64,000 bases of DNA from Pseudomonas asuensis (GTDB lineage Bacteria > Pseudomonadota > Gammaproteobacteria > Pseudomonadales > Pseudomonadaceae): the NCBI RefSeq assembly GCF_014646755.1, contig NZ_BMNW01000011.1:1-64000 (forward strand). Reading direction: 5' to 3'. Under the pieces are notes generated by a model that worked only from the letters and a program-made list of their open reading frames with translations, had not been told where the DNA came from and did no database searches. The first letter of the stretch is position 1, and every line of letters starts with the position of its first letter. Below are positions 22,022 to 30,675 of this stretch, in pieces. Position numbers and translations under genes: made by a program.

Positions 22022-22312
22022 ATGATGTCATCATTAAATCTTTCGGAAATTACTCTCCCCCGTGCTTCCTTTTTTCTAACCACACCTGATCTTTCATTCA
22101 GTACAATCATCCTTGCATCAGGTATTGTCATTCTAAGCTTGTTTTCTCTAGTCTTATGGATAGCAAATCGTAGAGGTCTCGACCACTTTCAGAAAAAGCA
22201 TGCCTTTAAATCTCTTCTGTTATCCATGCTAGCATCTGTTATACCTCCTCTTGCTATTATTCTATTTATTAGAACTGCACGTTATGTTCTAACGGTCGAT
22301 CCAGCCAAATGA
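22022..22312 (+). CDS. Hypothetical membrane protein, 96 aa
   Basis: Starts at tandem ATGs after AGGAGCT. Two membrane spans (about 26-50 and 63-86) with a basic cytoplasmic loop. Not recognised. Confidence 0.6.
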   Translation: MMSSLNLSEITLPRASFFLTTPDLSFSTIILASGIVILSLFSLVLWIANRRGLDHFQKKHAFKSLLLSMLASVIPPLAIILFIRTARYVLTVDPAK

Positions 22313-22390
22313 TTCGTCTGGATGCAGTGAGTTCCTCTCGTTCCTTGTCGCAACCAACTGGTTGAGGAATTCGATCAGTAGGAAAAATTC

Positions 22391-22633
22391 ATGAATAATG
22401 AAATCGCAATGTCCCCCTTTAAGATATGGGCACTGGTCATTCTTGGTACGGTAAGTAGTGGAGCCGCCTTCGGACTAACCAGCTTTCTTTATCGCGTCTC
22501 AACAGAAATTATAAATTCAAATCAGCCACAATATGTTGCCCCATATTGGATGTTTATATTGGTTGGTATGCTCATGTGGTTTGCCATTAACTATTATTTC
22601 GTACATATCGTCACTAAAAAAACTTTGGAATAG
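22391..22633 (+). CDS. Hypothetical membrane protein, 80 aa
   Basis: Starts after GTAGGAAAAATTC, the last clear array motif. Two membrane spans (about 10-30 and 50-73). Not recognised. Confidence 0.6.
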   Translation: MNNEIAMSPFKIWALVILGTVSSGAAFGLTSFLYRVSTEIINSNQPQYVAPYWMFILVGMLMWFAINYYFVHIVTKKTLE

Positions 22634-22644
22634 AGCATTCAGAT

Positions 22645-22908
22645 ATGGTTGACCAGACACCAAACATGAGCTTTGGCTCGCCGGATCGGGAAACCGTCTG
22701 GAGGGGAAGGCCACTGAGTTTCAAGGCCCAGCATCGCTGGAATGTGTTGAGCGCTTTCATCACTGGCGAAGTCAGCGCTAGGTCATGCATGTTCGCCCTA
22801 AGATACCCGGCATCCGTTGTTCACCTCGCATCGAAACGGGCCCAGCAAGGATTGATATGCATATGCCCGGAAGCAATTCTTACTCATCAGGCGCTACTCG
22901 AAGATTAA
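22645..22908 (+). CDS. Hypothetical protein, 87 aa
   Basis: No strong Shine-Dalgarno; GC-richer than its neighbours. A possible helix-turn-helix stretch near residues 40-70 (FITGEVSARSCMF, then SVVHLASKRAQQG) is suggestive only. Not recognised. Confidence 0.4.
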   Translation: MVDQTPNMSFGSPDRETVWRGRPLSFKAQHRWNVLSAFITGEVSARSCMFALRYPASVVHLASKRAQQGLICICPEAILTHQALLED

Positions 22909-22935
22909 TCCACCTACTTTGCAAGGAAGCCAAAC

Positions 22936-23343
22936 ATGTTTTTTTCGCTTCTGGCTGTCACTTTCATTGTCGCGCTGGGCGTATCGGCCCTAGTAGTAGC
23001 TCTATTCAACTCATCTATTAAAAAGGTTTTAAGCAGAGTCATCAAAGATGACGTAAATAGCGCGTGGCATCGCTACATAACCTTTGCAAGCTTTGTTGTT
23101 GGAATCTCTGGAGGAGTAAGAATTTACAACCTGGAGCGCTATATCAATCCGCCAGCCACGAATGGCGAGATTCTGATACTGAACTCTGAGCGTTGGACAC
23201 TTGAAGTCTACCGAACAGTCATTGAAACACTGCAAAGCATCGCATGGATGTACCTGGTTGTTTTCGTAGTGGCTTTAATTGCTTTCGTGATCGTTCGTGC
23301 AACTGAAGCTAAGTACTTGTTGGGTAAAAACAACAATGAGTAA
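22936..23343 (+). CDS. Hypothetical membrane protein, 135 aa
   Basis: Starts after AAGGAAGCCAAAC. Three membrane segments (about 2-25, 44-62 and 96-118) with an exported loop between the second and third. Not recognised. Confidence 0.6.
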   Translation: MFFSLLAVTFIVALGVSALVVALFNSSIKKVLSRVIKDDVNSAWHRYITFASFVVGISGGVRIYNLERYINPPATNGEILILNSERWTLEVYRTVIETLQSIAWMYLVVFVVALIAFVIVRATEAKYLLGKNNNE

Positions 23344-23517
23344 CTAAGCATACAAAGTCTGGTTAGCTCAAAACCACAGCGTTGACGTTGAAAATGAACC
23401 ATGGATCACTTCGCTCTTTCATCAAGCTCGTTGATCGAGCGTCAGCTCTGCTGATGATTGATCAACGGGCCGACAAGCGTAGCGCGTCAGTGTCCAAGCA
23501 AAAGAGAGTGCTATGCC

Positions 23518-23793
23518 ATGAGTAAGCGAAGGGTTATAGGTGATGTTGTTCAGGTTCAATACGATAAGACCGAACCTCCGTATCTTATAAAGCTGACTTC
23601 AGGTAGCGGAGTCGTGCCTGATGACTGTGTGCTTGATTGTGGTGATTTAGAGTGTCGTGAGTGGGCAGTGGCAATAGTTCTCGACGACATAAGAAGACCT
23701 ACGGGTGAAAAGGTTTACCACATTTCAGAATGTCTCATGAGTGATCCTGACCCTTTAAATCTTTCAGCCCACAAGCCAAAGATGCCGTCATAG
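23518..23793 (+). CDS. Hypothetical protein, 91 aa
   Basis: Start at the ATG beginning MSKRRVIGDVVQVQY, after AAGAGAGTGCTATGCC; the frame opens 20 codons earlier. Beta-rich acidic protein with four Cys (positions about 36, 40, 45 and 71), possibly metal bound. Its stop lies inside the hairpin at 23782. Confidence 0.55.
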   Translation: MSKRRVIGDVVQVQYDKTEPPYLIKLTSGSGVVPDDCVLDCGDLECREWAVAIVLDDIRRPTGEKVYHISECLMSDPDPLNLSAHKPKMPS

Positions 23794-23811
23794 TGCCTGA
23801 TATGACGGCAT
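23782..23811. terminator. Bidirectional hairpin between convergent genes
   Basis: Perfect 11-bp stem (ATGCCGTCATA/TATGACGGCAT) with an eight-base loop, between the + strand array and the minus-strand helicase gene. No U-tract. Confidence 0.55.
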
Positions 23812-23818
23812 TGGCGCA

Positions 23819-23834
23819 GTCCCGCATGCGGGAA
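23819..23834. repeat. parS-like palindrome 1
   Basis: GTCCCGCATGCGGGAA, one mismatch from the 16-bp palindrome TTCCCGCATGCGGGAA that flanks the parAB-korA block (41595 and 44198). Confidence 0.5.
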
Positions 23835-23838
23835 TTTC

Positions 23839-26800
23839 TTATGCTCTTACTTTGGTTCGTTCAAGCGGTGTAGCCTGTTGATCCGTTTCTCTAGATCTGG
23901 GCTTCCACTGTGATACGTAATCATCATCAGCTTGCATCAGTTTAAGCTCCGTCATGACGTCCCTGACATCCTGCCGTAGATACTCTAAGCGTTCCATTTG
24001 GGAAAATGGTCGTTCCTTTTCAAGCTTGGCTTTTTCAAGCTCCCTGAGTTCCTTATCGCGAGTCTTGTTAGCCTGATCTCGCCAATGTTCAAACTGATCA
24101 AGGAAATTGTCTGTCCGGTTAATGAATCCGCTCAGACTGAATTTATCATCTGGCCAGTACCGCAGGTTTTCAGGTTGATATGTACTTGATCCTGAGACGC
24201 TGAATTGTAAGTTACCCCGCAAATTAGATACGGAAATATCAAAGCCACGATATTTACCTACTTCGAAGATTGTTGGTTTTTCCGTCGATGCGCTTTTATC
24301 TTCAGCAGCCTTTTTCATCGCGTAGCCAATTTCACCCAACAAAGCCTCTTTCTTATCCTCGTTAAAGATCCTGCCATTCACTTCAAATCGGAACCCAGTA
24401 GGCATAGCCGGCTCGCGCCGCTCGATTTCTTTATTGAGTCTACCAATAGCTCTATCAGCTCTCTTATCAGTATCGGCCAGCCAGTCGATTCGGCTCTCAA
24501 GCCTATATTGATTACGTTTGAAGTTTGAATACACGGCCTCCAATTTCTTGAGTTCAGCGCTTAGCTGCACCTGCAGAAAGATAAGAGGATTTCCTGTTGC
24601 GGCTGCTTTCATCTCTGCCGCATTTGCTGCCTCGCTTGCCACGTCATCTATAACCCTCTGGAGGCTATCCCCCTTTCTGAACTGCTCAATGCCAGCAGCC
24701 TTATATTCAATCGTCTGCCACATGCGCGAGTCATAGGTCTGCTTTGTTGCATACCGAAAGATCTCGATCTCAAAGTTTTCAGGATCTCGTGCGTAGAATA
24801 GATTTCCTTGTCGCTCAATCCGGCCCTCACGCTGTTTAAGATCACTTGGCCGCCAGGGGGCATCGAGATGATGCAGGGCTACTAGACGTTTCTGGACATT
24901 CATGCCTGCGCCCATCTTGGCTGTAGACCCTATGAGTACACGCACCTCACCGCGATTGACCTCATCGAACAGTTTGGCTTTTTGTAAATCTGTTTGAGCC
25001 TCATGGATAAATCGGACTTGGTGCTCTGGATGACCAAGAGCCACTAGCTTCTTCTTGATATCATCATAAACACTAAACTTTGATCCACTCGCCAATAGGT
25101 CATCCATGCTGATTGCTGGCAAATCATCATCCGTGTCATCTACTTCACTACTGGGAAGAGTTGAAACCGTCTTTTTACCCAGTTTTGGCGTTGATAAATC
25201 GCAAAAGACCAATTGCGCTCCTTTATCCTCAGACCAGGCTTGCCAGATACGGTGTATATTCTGAACCGCTACATTGATCTTGCTGCCTTCAAAGTCTGGG
25301 GCTCCTGGTTCGATAAGCCGATAATCGAGCCCAGCTTTTCTTGCGTCGTTGGTGATTTTCAACGGATTATCCAAGCTTGGATCTTTGGGTAAATTCTCCA
25401 TCCGATGAATAATGGACCCTCTATTCCATTCCTTGATTGCAGAACCGTCGCTTCTCAAGTATGGATTGCCACTATCATCCAACCGAACGTTCTGAACGCC
25501 CATGAACTGCGCTTGTATGTGCGACCGCTCGACGATGACATTTTCTGGCTTTCCTCCTTTTAGCTTGGGCAACGGAAAGCGCATACCCATTTCTTCCGCC
25601 TGTCTTTGCAAATCTGACGTGGTAATCACATCAGCGAATGTTCTATACATGCTGGTAAGTTCGGGTACGTTCTGAAACTTAGAGAACCGCGAGTTAAGCT
25701 TGTAATTCACGCCCGTTGCATCTAACTCCCATCCAGTTACAACTTGGCCAAATGTGCTCGCCCAAGAGTCAAAATGGACAATGCCTCTTACCTTCATATC
25801 GTCGTACTGCAGAAAGCGCTGCATGGTATAGAGTTCAGCTATCGTGTTGCTGATTGGTGTGCCAGTCGCAAAAAAGACACCTCGGCCATCATGGTTCTGC
25901 TGCAAGTAGCGACACTTAACAAACAAGTCGAACGCCTTTTCTGATCCAGCCAGATTTCCAAGGCCCGATATCCTAGAAAGAGATGTGGTTATCCAGAGAT
26001 TTTTGAACTCATGAGCCTCGTCGACAAACAATGCATCAACACCTAAATCAGCAAAGCTCACCGCCTGGTCTTTTGCTCCTGTATCAGCCTGTCGTTCCAG
26101 CCGCTCGCGCATACGCTCACGAGCCTTTTCCATCTCTTTGATTGTTAGGCGGTCGCCTAACTGTGATTTGAGTTGTTGGATAGCATCTGTAAGGTCTTCA
26201 ATCTGCTCATCCAGGATCTGCTTCAGTGTCTCATTTGGCATTCCAATTTTTTTAAACGAGCTATGAGCCACAATTACAGCATCCCAATCTCCTGTTGCGA
26301 TGCGGCTGAAAAGACGCTCTCGGTTTTCTTTTTTGAAGTCGCTCTTTTCGGCAACAAGAATGTTGGCGTTTGGGTAAAGCGAATAAAATTCGTCCTTCCA
26401 TTGCAAGAGGAGGTGATTGGGAACAACAACCATTGGCTTGTTGAGCAAACCCATGCGCCTGCTTTCCATGATTGTGCCTACACAGGCAAGGGTTTTGCCT
26501 GCTCCAACAACATGGTCAAGTAGGGCCGTACCGTCCTGAATACCCCTCCATATGGCATCTTTTTGGTGGGGGCGAAGCGTTATTCCTAGTGAGGCACCTG
26601 GTAGTGTCAGGTGTGAGCCGTCATATCGGGCAGGAATGTTCGTATTGAATCGTTCGTTATAGATATTGGCCAAAGTCTCCCTACGGGTTTTGTCCTCCCA
26701 TACCCAATCTAGAAAAGCTTGCTTGATTTCGTCAGCCTTCTGATTGGCTGCAGCAGTCTTCGACTCATCCACCCGGTATATCTTGTTACCGTTTTCATCC

Positions 26801-29385
26801 TTACCAACTTCTACTTTTACTTGGATTGGCTTATTGGTAAGCACGGCATCAATGAGTTTATTAGCTGGATAGTCCTCTGTGCCCCACGTAACTGTGCAAG
26901 TAGTTCTATCGCCATCTGAAATATTGACGAGCCACTTGCCCAATGCCGGTTGATAAGATATGCGCCGGTCTACGTCATCTAACAGGTGGCCAACGAACTC
27001 GTTGACAACCTTGTCAGGCACCCACGTAGAGCCTAGTTGAATAGAAATATCGACTGCATCAATATCTGCTGGTTGAACGGCTCTCAGAGCCACCACGTTT
27101 TCACGATAGCGTGGGTTTTGCTCTGAAGCTTCCTCAGCCGCTCTCAATTTACCTTTGACATTGCCAGTCAGATATTGGTCTGCCGTTTCCCACTCATTAC
27201 GGGTAGGGCTGTGATAGATCAAACCTTCTAAATCTTTAATCAACTCTTCTTCTGGCTTACCGGAGAGTTGTACCATCCTAGGTATATCGATTCGGCCACA
27301 CTCATTCATCGATACAACAAGCGCATCTTTGGCTGTTTCAACATGCTCAACAGTGCGTTTAGCACTCATCACGCGTTGATTAAAAATAGCCGCTTTGCTA
27401 GCGCTTGGAGCCCTGCGCTCGACACCATTTTTACGAGCCATTTCAAAGGTCACGCCCTTGTCATAATCACTTTCAAGGGCATGTATAAGAGGAAATTGTG
27501 GATCATCAGACATGGCCAAACGGTTTGCCTGATTGCTGATGTGTCCATAATTATGGATGAATTTATCGTAAACCTTATTAAGTGTATTGCGCTTGGTCTG
27601 AAGGTCTATATCCGTGCTGGACTCTCTTTGCTCCGCAGACATCAGGTCTCGAAGTGCGTCCCTGATTTCAATCATCCCAACAATACGTTTTCCAGCCGTC
27701 TCATTTTTGGGCGTGACCATCTGATAGTCATGCTTGTCGAGAATGTCTGGAAGTCTACGAGCAAGCTGCCCATTGGGATGAACAAAGTAGGAGCCGATCT
27801 TCAATGTGTCAGGAAGTACAAGGTCCTCCCTAATACTTTGTGGTAAGGCTTCATCATTCAAAAGGTTTGCTTGATAGAGATTGATTGGAAGTACAGCCAA
27901 ACGGGTTTCAATGGCATTACTTAAATCAATACCCGGCTCCGCCACTAGATCAGCGGTATCACGATGCATTTTGCTGGTGATAGCCATTCTGCCGGCCATC
28001 TGGCCTGGATTATCGATGTAGTATTGATTGATCGTTATAGGCTGCCCTGTCTCCTGATCCGCTACTTCACCTACGTTAACCCATGCTCTATCTGTCTGCT
28101 CGCCGGATTTAGCTTTGGCAAGAAAAACGATATCGGTCGTTACTTCAGTAAGTGCATTTTTCTTAAAAGCAGTATTCGGTAAACGAATAGCCCCAAGGAA
28201 ATGTGCTCTATCAGCTATATACTCGCGCGGTGCCGAGTTATTGGCGTCAAGAAAATATCTACTAACAACTACAGCTAGAAGTCCATTTTCGCGCAATGAA
28301 TTAACTGACTTGGCCAAGAAGTAGTTGTGTATAGAAAAGGTGCTGAGATCTTTATTGTACGGGTCGTAAAGGCTCTGGTTTCCAAAAGGGGGATTCCCGA
28401 CTACGGCATCAAAATGGCCTTGGGGAATTACTACATCCTGCAGTCCACGATTAATACATGTAGCAGAAGGGTAGAGGTGACGGCCTATTTCAGCCGTTAT
28501 TGGGTCTAGTTCAACCGCTGTGAAATGCGAGTTGACCCGCATAGTGGCAGGCATAAGCCCGATGAAATTGCCAATGCCGCTGGAAGGCTCAAATACTTTC
28601 CCGCCTGGAAAACCAAGGCGCTCAAGCCCCTTGTAGATCCCATTTGTTACTACTGATGATGTGTAATGAGCATCTTGAGTTGAGCGCCTGGCTCGCTCGT
28701 ACTCCTCTTTACTGAGAAGGCTTGAAAGCTCGAAGTACTCATTACGCCAATCTTGATTGAGATGATCGAAGGCTTGTGGCAAGCCACCCCATCCAACATA
28801 CCGTACCAGAGACCGTTGCTCATCGAGTGTTGCACTGCGGTTTTCCTCTCGTAATGTATGTAGAAGACGTATTGCAGCCAGGTTATCTTGGCATTTTGCC
28901 TTGGCTCCGCCTTCTCCCAACCTGTCCAAATCCGTAATTACATAATCTAAAGCTCGGTATTCACTTCGTTGATGGCCAGTATCTCGTGCTCGGTCATTCC
29001 TTGTCGACGCAACTGGATCGTCTCGTTGAGGATCTGCTGTTCCAGCATCTGTTGCTCTAGCAGACGGCCCAAAAGGATCACTTCTCCCTCCTGCTCCAGC
29101 TTTCTCAACTGTTCTGGACTGTTGAATGCCCAACGATCCAGTATCTTCCATCCGTGATGGTTGAATGATGGGGACTTGCGAACGGCTCGAAGGGTCGAAG
29201 CCTTGAGTTGTTTGGCTGCTATTTCCAATGGCTGTTGTTGTCCGATTATCATGAGCGATTTCTCCTTCGTACTCCTCAATATTAATCTCAGTTTGCAGAC
29301 GTTCAATCGCTTCAACAGTCTCATTGAAGTTGAAATCGAATGCCATCTGATCCTGGTTAGGATCAGGACGCCGTTTTTTTGGCAT
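23839..29385 (-). CDS. N6-adenine methyltransferase / SNF2-family helicase fusion, 1848 aa
   Basis: Giant plasmid-type protein. An adenine methyltransferase domain comes first: motif I FEPSSGIGNF near residue 270 and catalytic NPPF near 333. A superfamily 2 helicase follows: Walker A VVGAGKT near 960, DEAH box FVDEAHEF near 1124, motif III ATGTPISNT near 1180 and motif VI QREGRIERQGN near 1520. A charged, coiled-coil-rich tail completes it. Related proteins on phages and plasmids (DarB-like) are thought to protect incoming DNA from restriction, so an anti-restriction role on entry is plausible but inferred. The ATG at 29385 (GTG at 29388 possible) follows GAGGAG. A palindromic operator at 29405 sits just upstream. 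Confidence 0.85.
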   Translation of the reverse strand: MPKKRRPDPNQDQMAFDFNFNETVEAIERLQTEINIEEYEGEIAHDNRTTTAIGNSSQTTQGFDPSSRSQVPIIQPSRMEDTGSLGIQQSRTVEKAGAGGRSDPFGPSARATDAGTADPQRDDPVASTRNDRARDTGHQRSEYRALDYVITDLDRLGEGGAKAKCQDNLAAIRLLHTLREENRSATLDEQRSLVRYVGWGGLPQAFDHLNQDWRNEYFELSSLLSKEEYERARRSTQDAHYTSSVVTNGIYKGLERLGFPGGKVFEPSSGIGNFIGLMPATMRVNSHFTAVELDPITAEIGRHLYPSATCINRGLQDVVIPQGHFDAVVGNPPFGNQSLYDPYNKDLSTFSIHNYFLAKSVNSLRENGLLAVVVSRYFLDANNSAPREYIADRAHFLGAIRLPNTAFKKNALTEVTTDIVFLAKAKSGEQTDRAWVNVGEVADQETGQPITINQYYIDNPGQMAGRMAITSKMHRDTADLVAEPGIDLSNAIETRLAVLPINLYQANLLNDEALPQSIREDLVLPDTLKIGSYFVHPNGQLARRLPDILDKHDYQMVTPKNETAGKRIVGMIEIRDALRDLMSAEQRESSTDIDLQTKRNTLNKVYDKFIHNYGHISNQANRLAMSDDPQFPLIHALESDYDKGVTFEMARKNGVERRAPSASKAAIFNQRVMSAKRTVEHVETAKDALVVSMNECGRIDIPRMVQLSGKPEEELIKDLEGLIYHSPTRNEWETADQYLTGNVKGKLRAAEEASEQNPRYRENVVALRAVQPADIDAVDISIQLGSTWVPDKVVNEFVGHLLDDVDRRISYQPALGKWLVNISDGDRTTCTVTWGTEDYPANKLIDAVLTNKPIQVKVEVGKDENGNKIYRVDESKTAAANQKADEIKQAFLDWVWEDKTRRETLANIYNERFNTNIPARYDGSHLTLPGASLGITLRPHQKDAIWRGIQDGTALLDHVVGAGKTLACVGTIMESRRMGLLNKPMVVVPNHLLLQWKDEFYSLYPNANILVAEKSDFKKENRERLFSRIATGDWDAVIVAHSSFKKIGMPNETLKQILDEQIEDLTDAIQQLKSQLGDRLTIKEMEKARERMRERLERQADTGAKDQAVSFADLGVDALFVDEAHEFKNLWITTSLSRISGLGNLAGSEKAFDLFVKCRYLQQNHDGRGVFFATGTPISNTIAELYTMQRFLQYDDMKVRGIVHFDSWASTFGQVVTGWELDATGVNYKLNSRFSKFQNVPELTSMYRTFADVITTSDLQRQAEEMGMRFPLPKLKGGKPENVIVERSHIQAQFMGVQNVRLDDSGNPYLRSDGSAIKEWNRGSIIHRMENLPKDPSLDNPLKITNDARKAGLDYRLIEPGAPDFEGSKINVAVQNIHRIWQAWSEDKGAQLVFCDLSTPKLGKKTVSTLPSSEVDDTDDDLPAISMDDLLASGSKFSVYDDIKKKLVALGHPEHQVRFIHEAQTDLQKAKLFDEVNRGEVRVLIGSTAKMGAGMNVQKRLVALHHLDAPWRPSDLKQREGRIERQGNLFYARDPENFEIEIFRYATKQTYDSRMWQTIEYKAAGIEQFRKGDSLQRVIDDVASEAANAAEMKAAATGNPLIFLQVQLSAELKKLEAVYSNFKRNQYRLESRIDWLADTDKRADRAIGRLNKEIERREPAMPTGFRFEVNGRIFNEDKKEALLGEIGYAMKKAAEDKSASTEKPTIFEVGKYRGFDISVSNLRGNLQFSVSGSSTYQPENLRYWPDDKFSLSGFINRTDNFLDQFEHWRDQANKTRDKELRELEKAKLEKERPFSQMERLEYLRQDVRDVMTELKLMQADDDYVSQWKPRSRETDQQATPLERTKVRA

Positions 29386-29404
29386 CACCGCTTCTCCTCG
29401 CTAT

Positions 29405-29426
29405 CCGTATTATATGCATTATACAA
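29405..29426. promoter_or_regulatory. 22-bp palindromic operator / promoter
   Basis: CCGTATTATATG on the left and CATTATACAA on the right, 17-40 nt upstream of the methyltransferase-helicase start. On the minus strand it offers TATAAT-like -10 sequences. Confidence 0.55.
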
Positions 29427-29549
29427 AATAAGGCATTTGGGCAAAGATTAGCGGCTAAACTCTATGACGCAACAGCTTTTTGCCTTATTTCAAATAAGGC
29501 ATTTAGAACTGAGATGAATTGGGCGATTAAGGATTTCCCTATACAGCTC

Positions 29550-29726
29550 TCATTTGACCTTCTTTAATGTTCTACGTAGCAACATGACACCTAGGGAGCC
29601 GTATATCAAAGCTACCAGAATCGATTCGCCTTCTAATGTGCCTTTGGAAAGGTAGTTTGTTATCAAAAAGAATATATATATTGCTGCTGTTAGGCAGGCC
29701 CCTAATCCGACTATTTTCATTGCCAT
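29550..29726 (-). CDS. Hypothetical membrane protein, 58 aa
   Basis: Start at the ATG 8 nt after AAGGG; a GTG three codons upstream or an ATG two codons downstream are alternatives. Two membrane spans (about 6-25 and 34-50) and a basic tail. Not recognised. Confidence 0.5.
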   Translation of the reverse strand: MAMKIVGLGACLTAAIYIFFLITNYLSKGTLEGESILVALIYGSLGVMLLRRTLKKVK

Positions 29727-29807
29727 TACGTCCACCCTTAGGTCTAGGTGCTATCAAGTTCAGAAAAGTATTTCTCATATACGTAATTACGCAATTACTT
29801 AATTAAG

Positions 29808-30164
29808 TTAGTCTTCTCGTACCATGCTTATTTGATAAGAGACATTGATCAGTTGCATGACCTTTTCGCAAAGTTCACCAGTCTGACATCTAAACAGTAC
29901 TATTGCGCCGTCTATATGCATGGCTCTATCAATACACTCAGGAACCTTAGACTCAATGTTCTCACCAAGGGCTATAGATGCGATAGCTAACCCCTCCCGT
30001 CCGGTAATCTCAATGGTTCTATTTATTGAGTTTTCTATTGCAGGAGTAATGCGATGATGGCCGTGTTGGTCTTGAAACATCACAGTCACAATGAAAGGTA
30101 CTGAGTCACCATTTGAATTTTTGGCAAAATAGGCTGGAACGGCTTCAAGGTTAGCAAAACGCAT
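29808..30164 (-). CDS. Hypothetical protein, 118 aa
   Basis: Start at the internal ATG (MRFANLEAVPAYF) after TAGGAATGTT rather than 24 codons upstream. Mixed alpha/beta, soluble. It starts 7 nt after the stop of the lipoprotein gene upstream, so the two form an operon. Not recognised. Confidence 0.55.
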   Translation of the reverse strand: MRFANLEAVPAYFAKNSNGDSVPFIVTVMFQDQHGHHRITPAIENSINRTIEITGREGLAIASIALGENIESKVPECIDRAMHIDGAIVLFRCQTGELCEKVMQLINVSYQISMVRED

Positions 30165-30171
30165 AACATTC

Positions 30172-30543
30172 CTATTTATTGGGATCGATTGAGAGAAAAG
30201 GCCTGCGTTGGCCTTGCTCGTAGCTAAATGATGCAAATGAGGCCGTCATACGAGCACGCTCTTTAAGCCAATGGTCAAGTAGCTTCTTTGCTTGCTCATT
30301 ACTTACATGCACTGGCTGGCCTTGTGTCATAAAAAAGACAGGCATTCGAAAGCTTGCGCTACCGTCCACCGAAATTGACATCTCGTACCACGTTTCCGTA
30401 CCTTCTGAAACTCGGTAAAAGCTTGTCGTGAGACTTTGTAAAGCCTCTCTTTGTAGCCCGTCTGCACTTTGGGGAGGGGATTTCTCACAGCCTAAAAGTA
30501 AGCCAAATCCTAGCAACAGGCCAGCTGCGCTATAGAGCTTCAT
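30172..30543 (-). CDS. Small lipoprotein, 123 aa
   Basis: Signal peptide with lipobox LLGC (Cys19), then a soluble domain of about 100 residues. Start at the ATG following GAAGGTC. First gene of a pair with the 118-residue gene. Envelope-located by its signal; role in transfer or exclusion unknown. Confidence 0.6.
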   Translation of the reverse strand: MKLYSAAGLLLGFGLLLGCEKSPPQSADGLQREALQSLTTSFYRVSEGTETWYEMSISVDGSASFRMPVFFMTQGQPVHVSNEQAKKLLDHWLKERARMTASFASFSYEQGQRRPFLSIDPNK

Positions 30544-30675
30544 GCAAAGACCTTCTACTCTGTAAATTTGAGTTAGCATCTCTCCATGCAGCCGTTATTG
30601 CATTGAGCCCAACCCTACAATCCTTTGCGCCGCGTTTGATTGAGCTATTTGTTTTTCTAAGCATAAATGCCCCTA

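Noticed and set aside
27268-27846. 192-codon + strand ORF inside the methyltransferase-helicase gene
   Set aside because: Antisense shadow of a clearly coding giant gene; no start signal. Unlike the overprinted ORFs in the relaxase, it has no Shine-Dalgarno or tandem structure.
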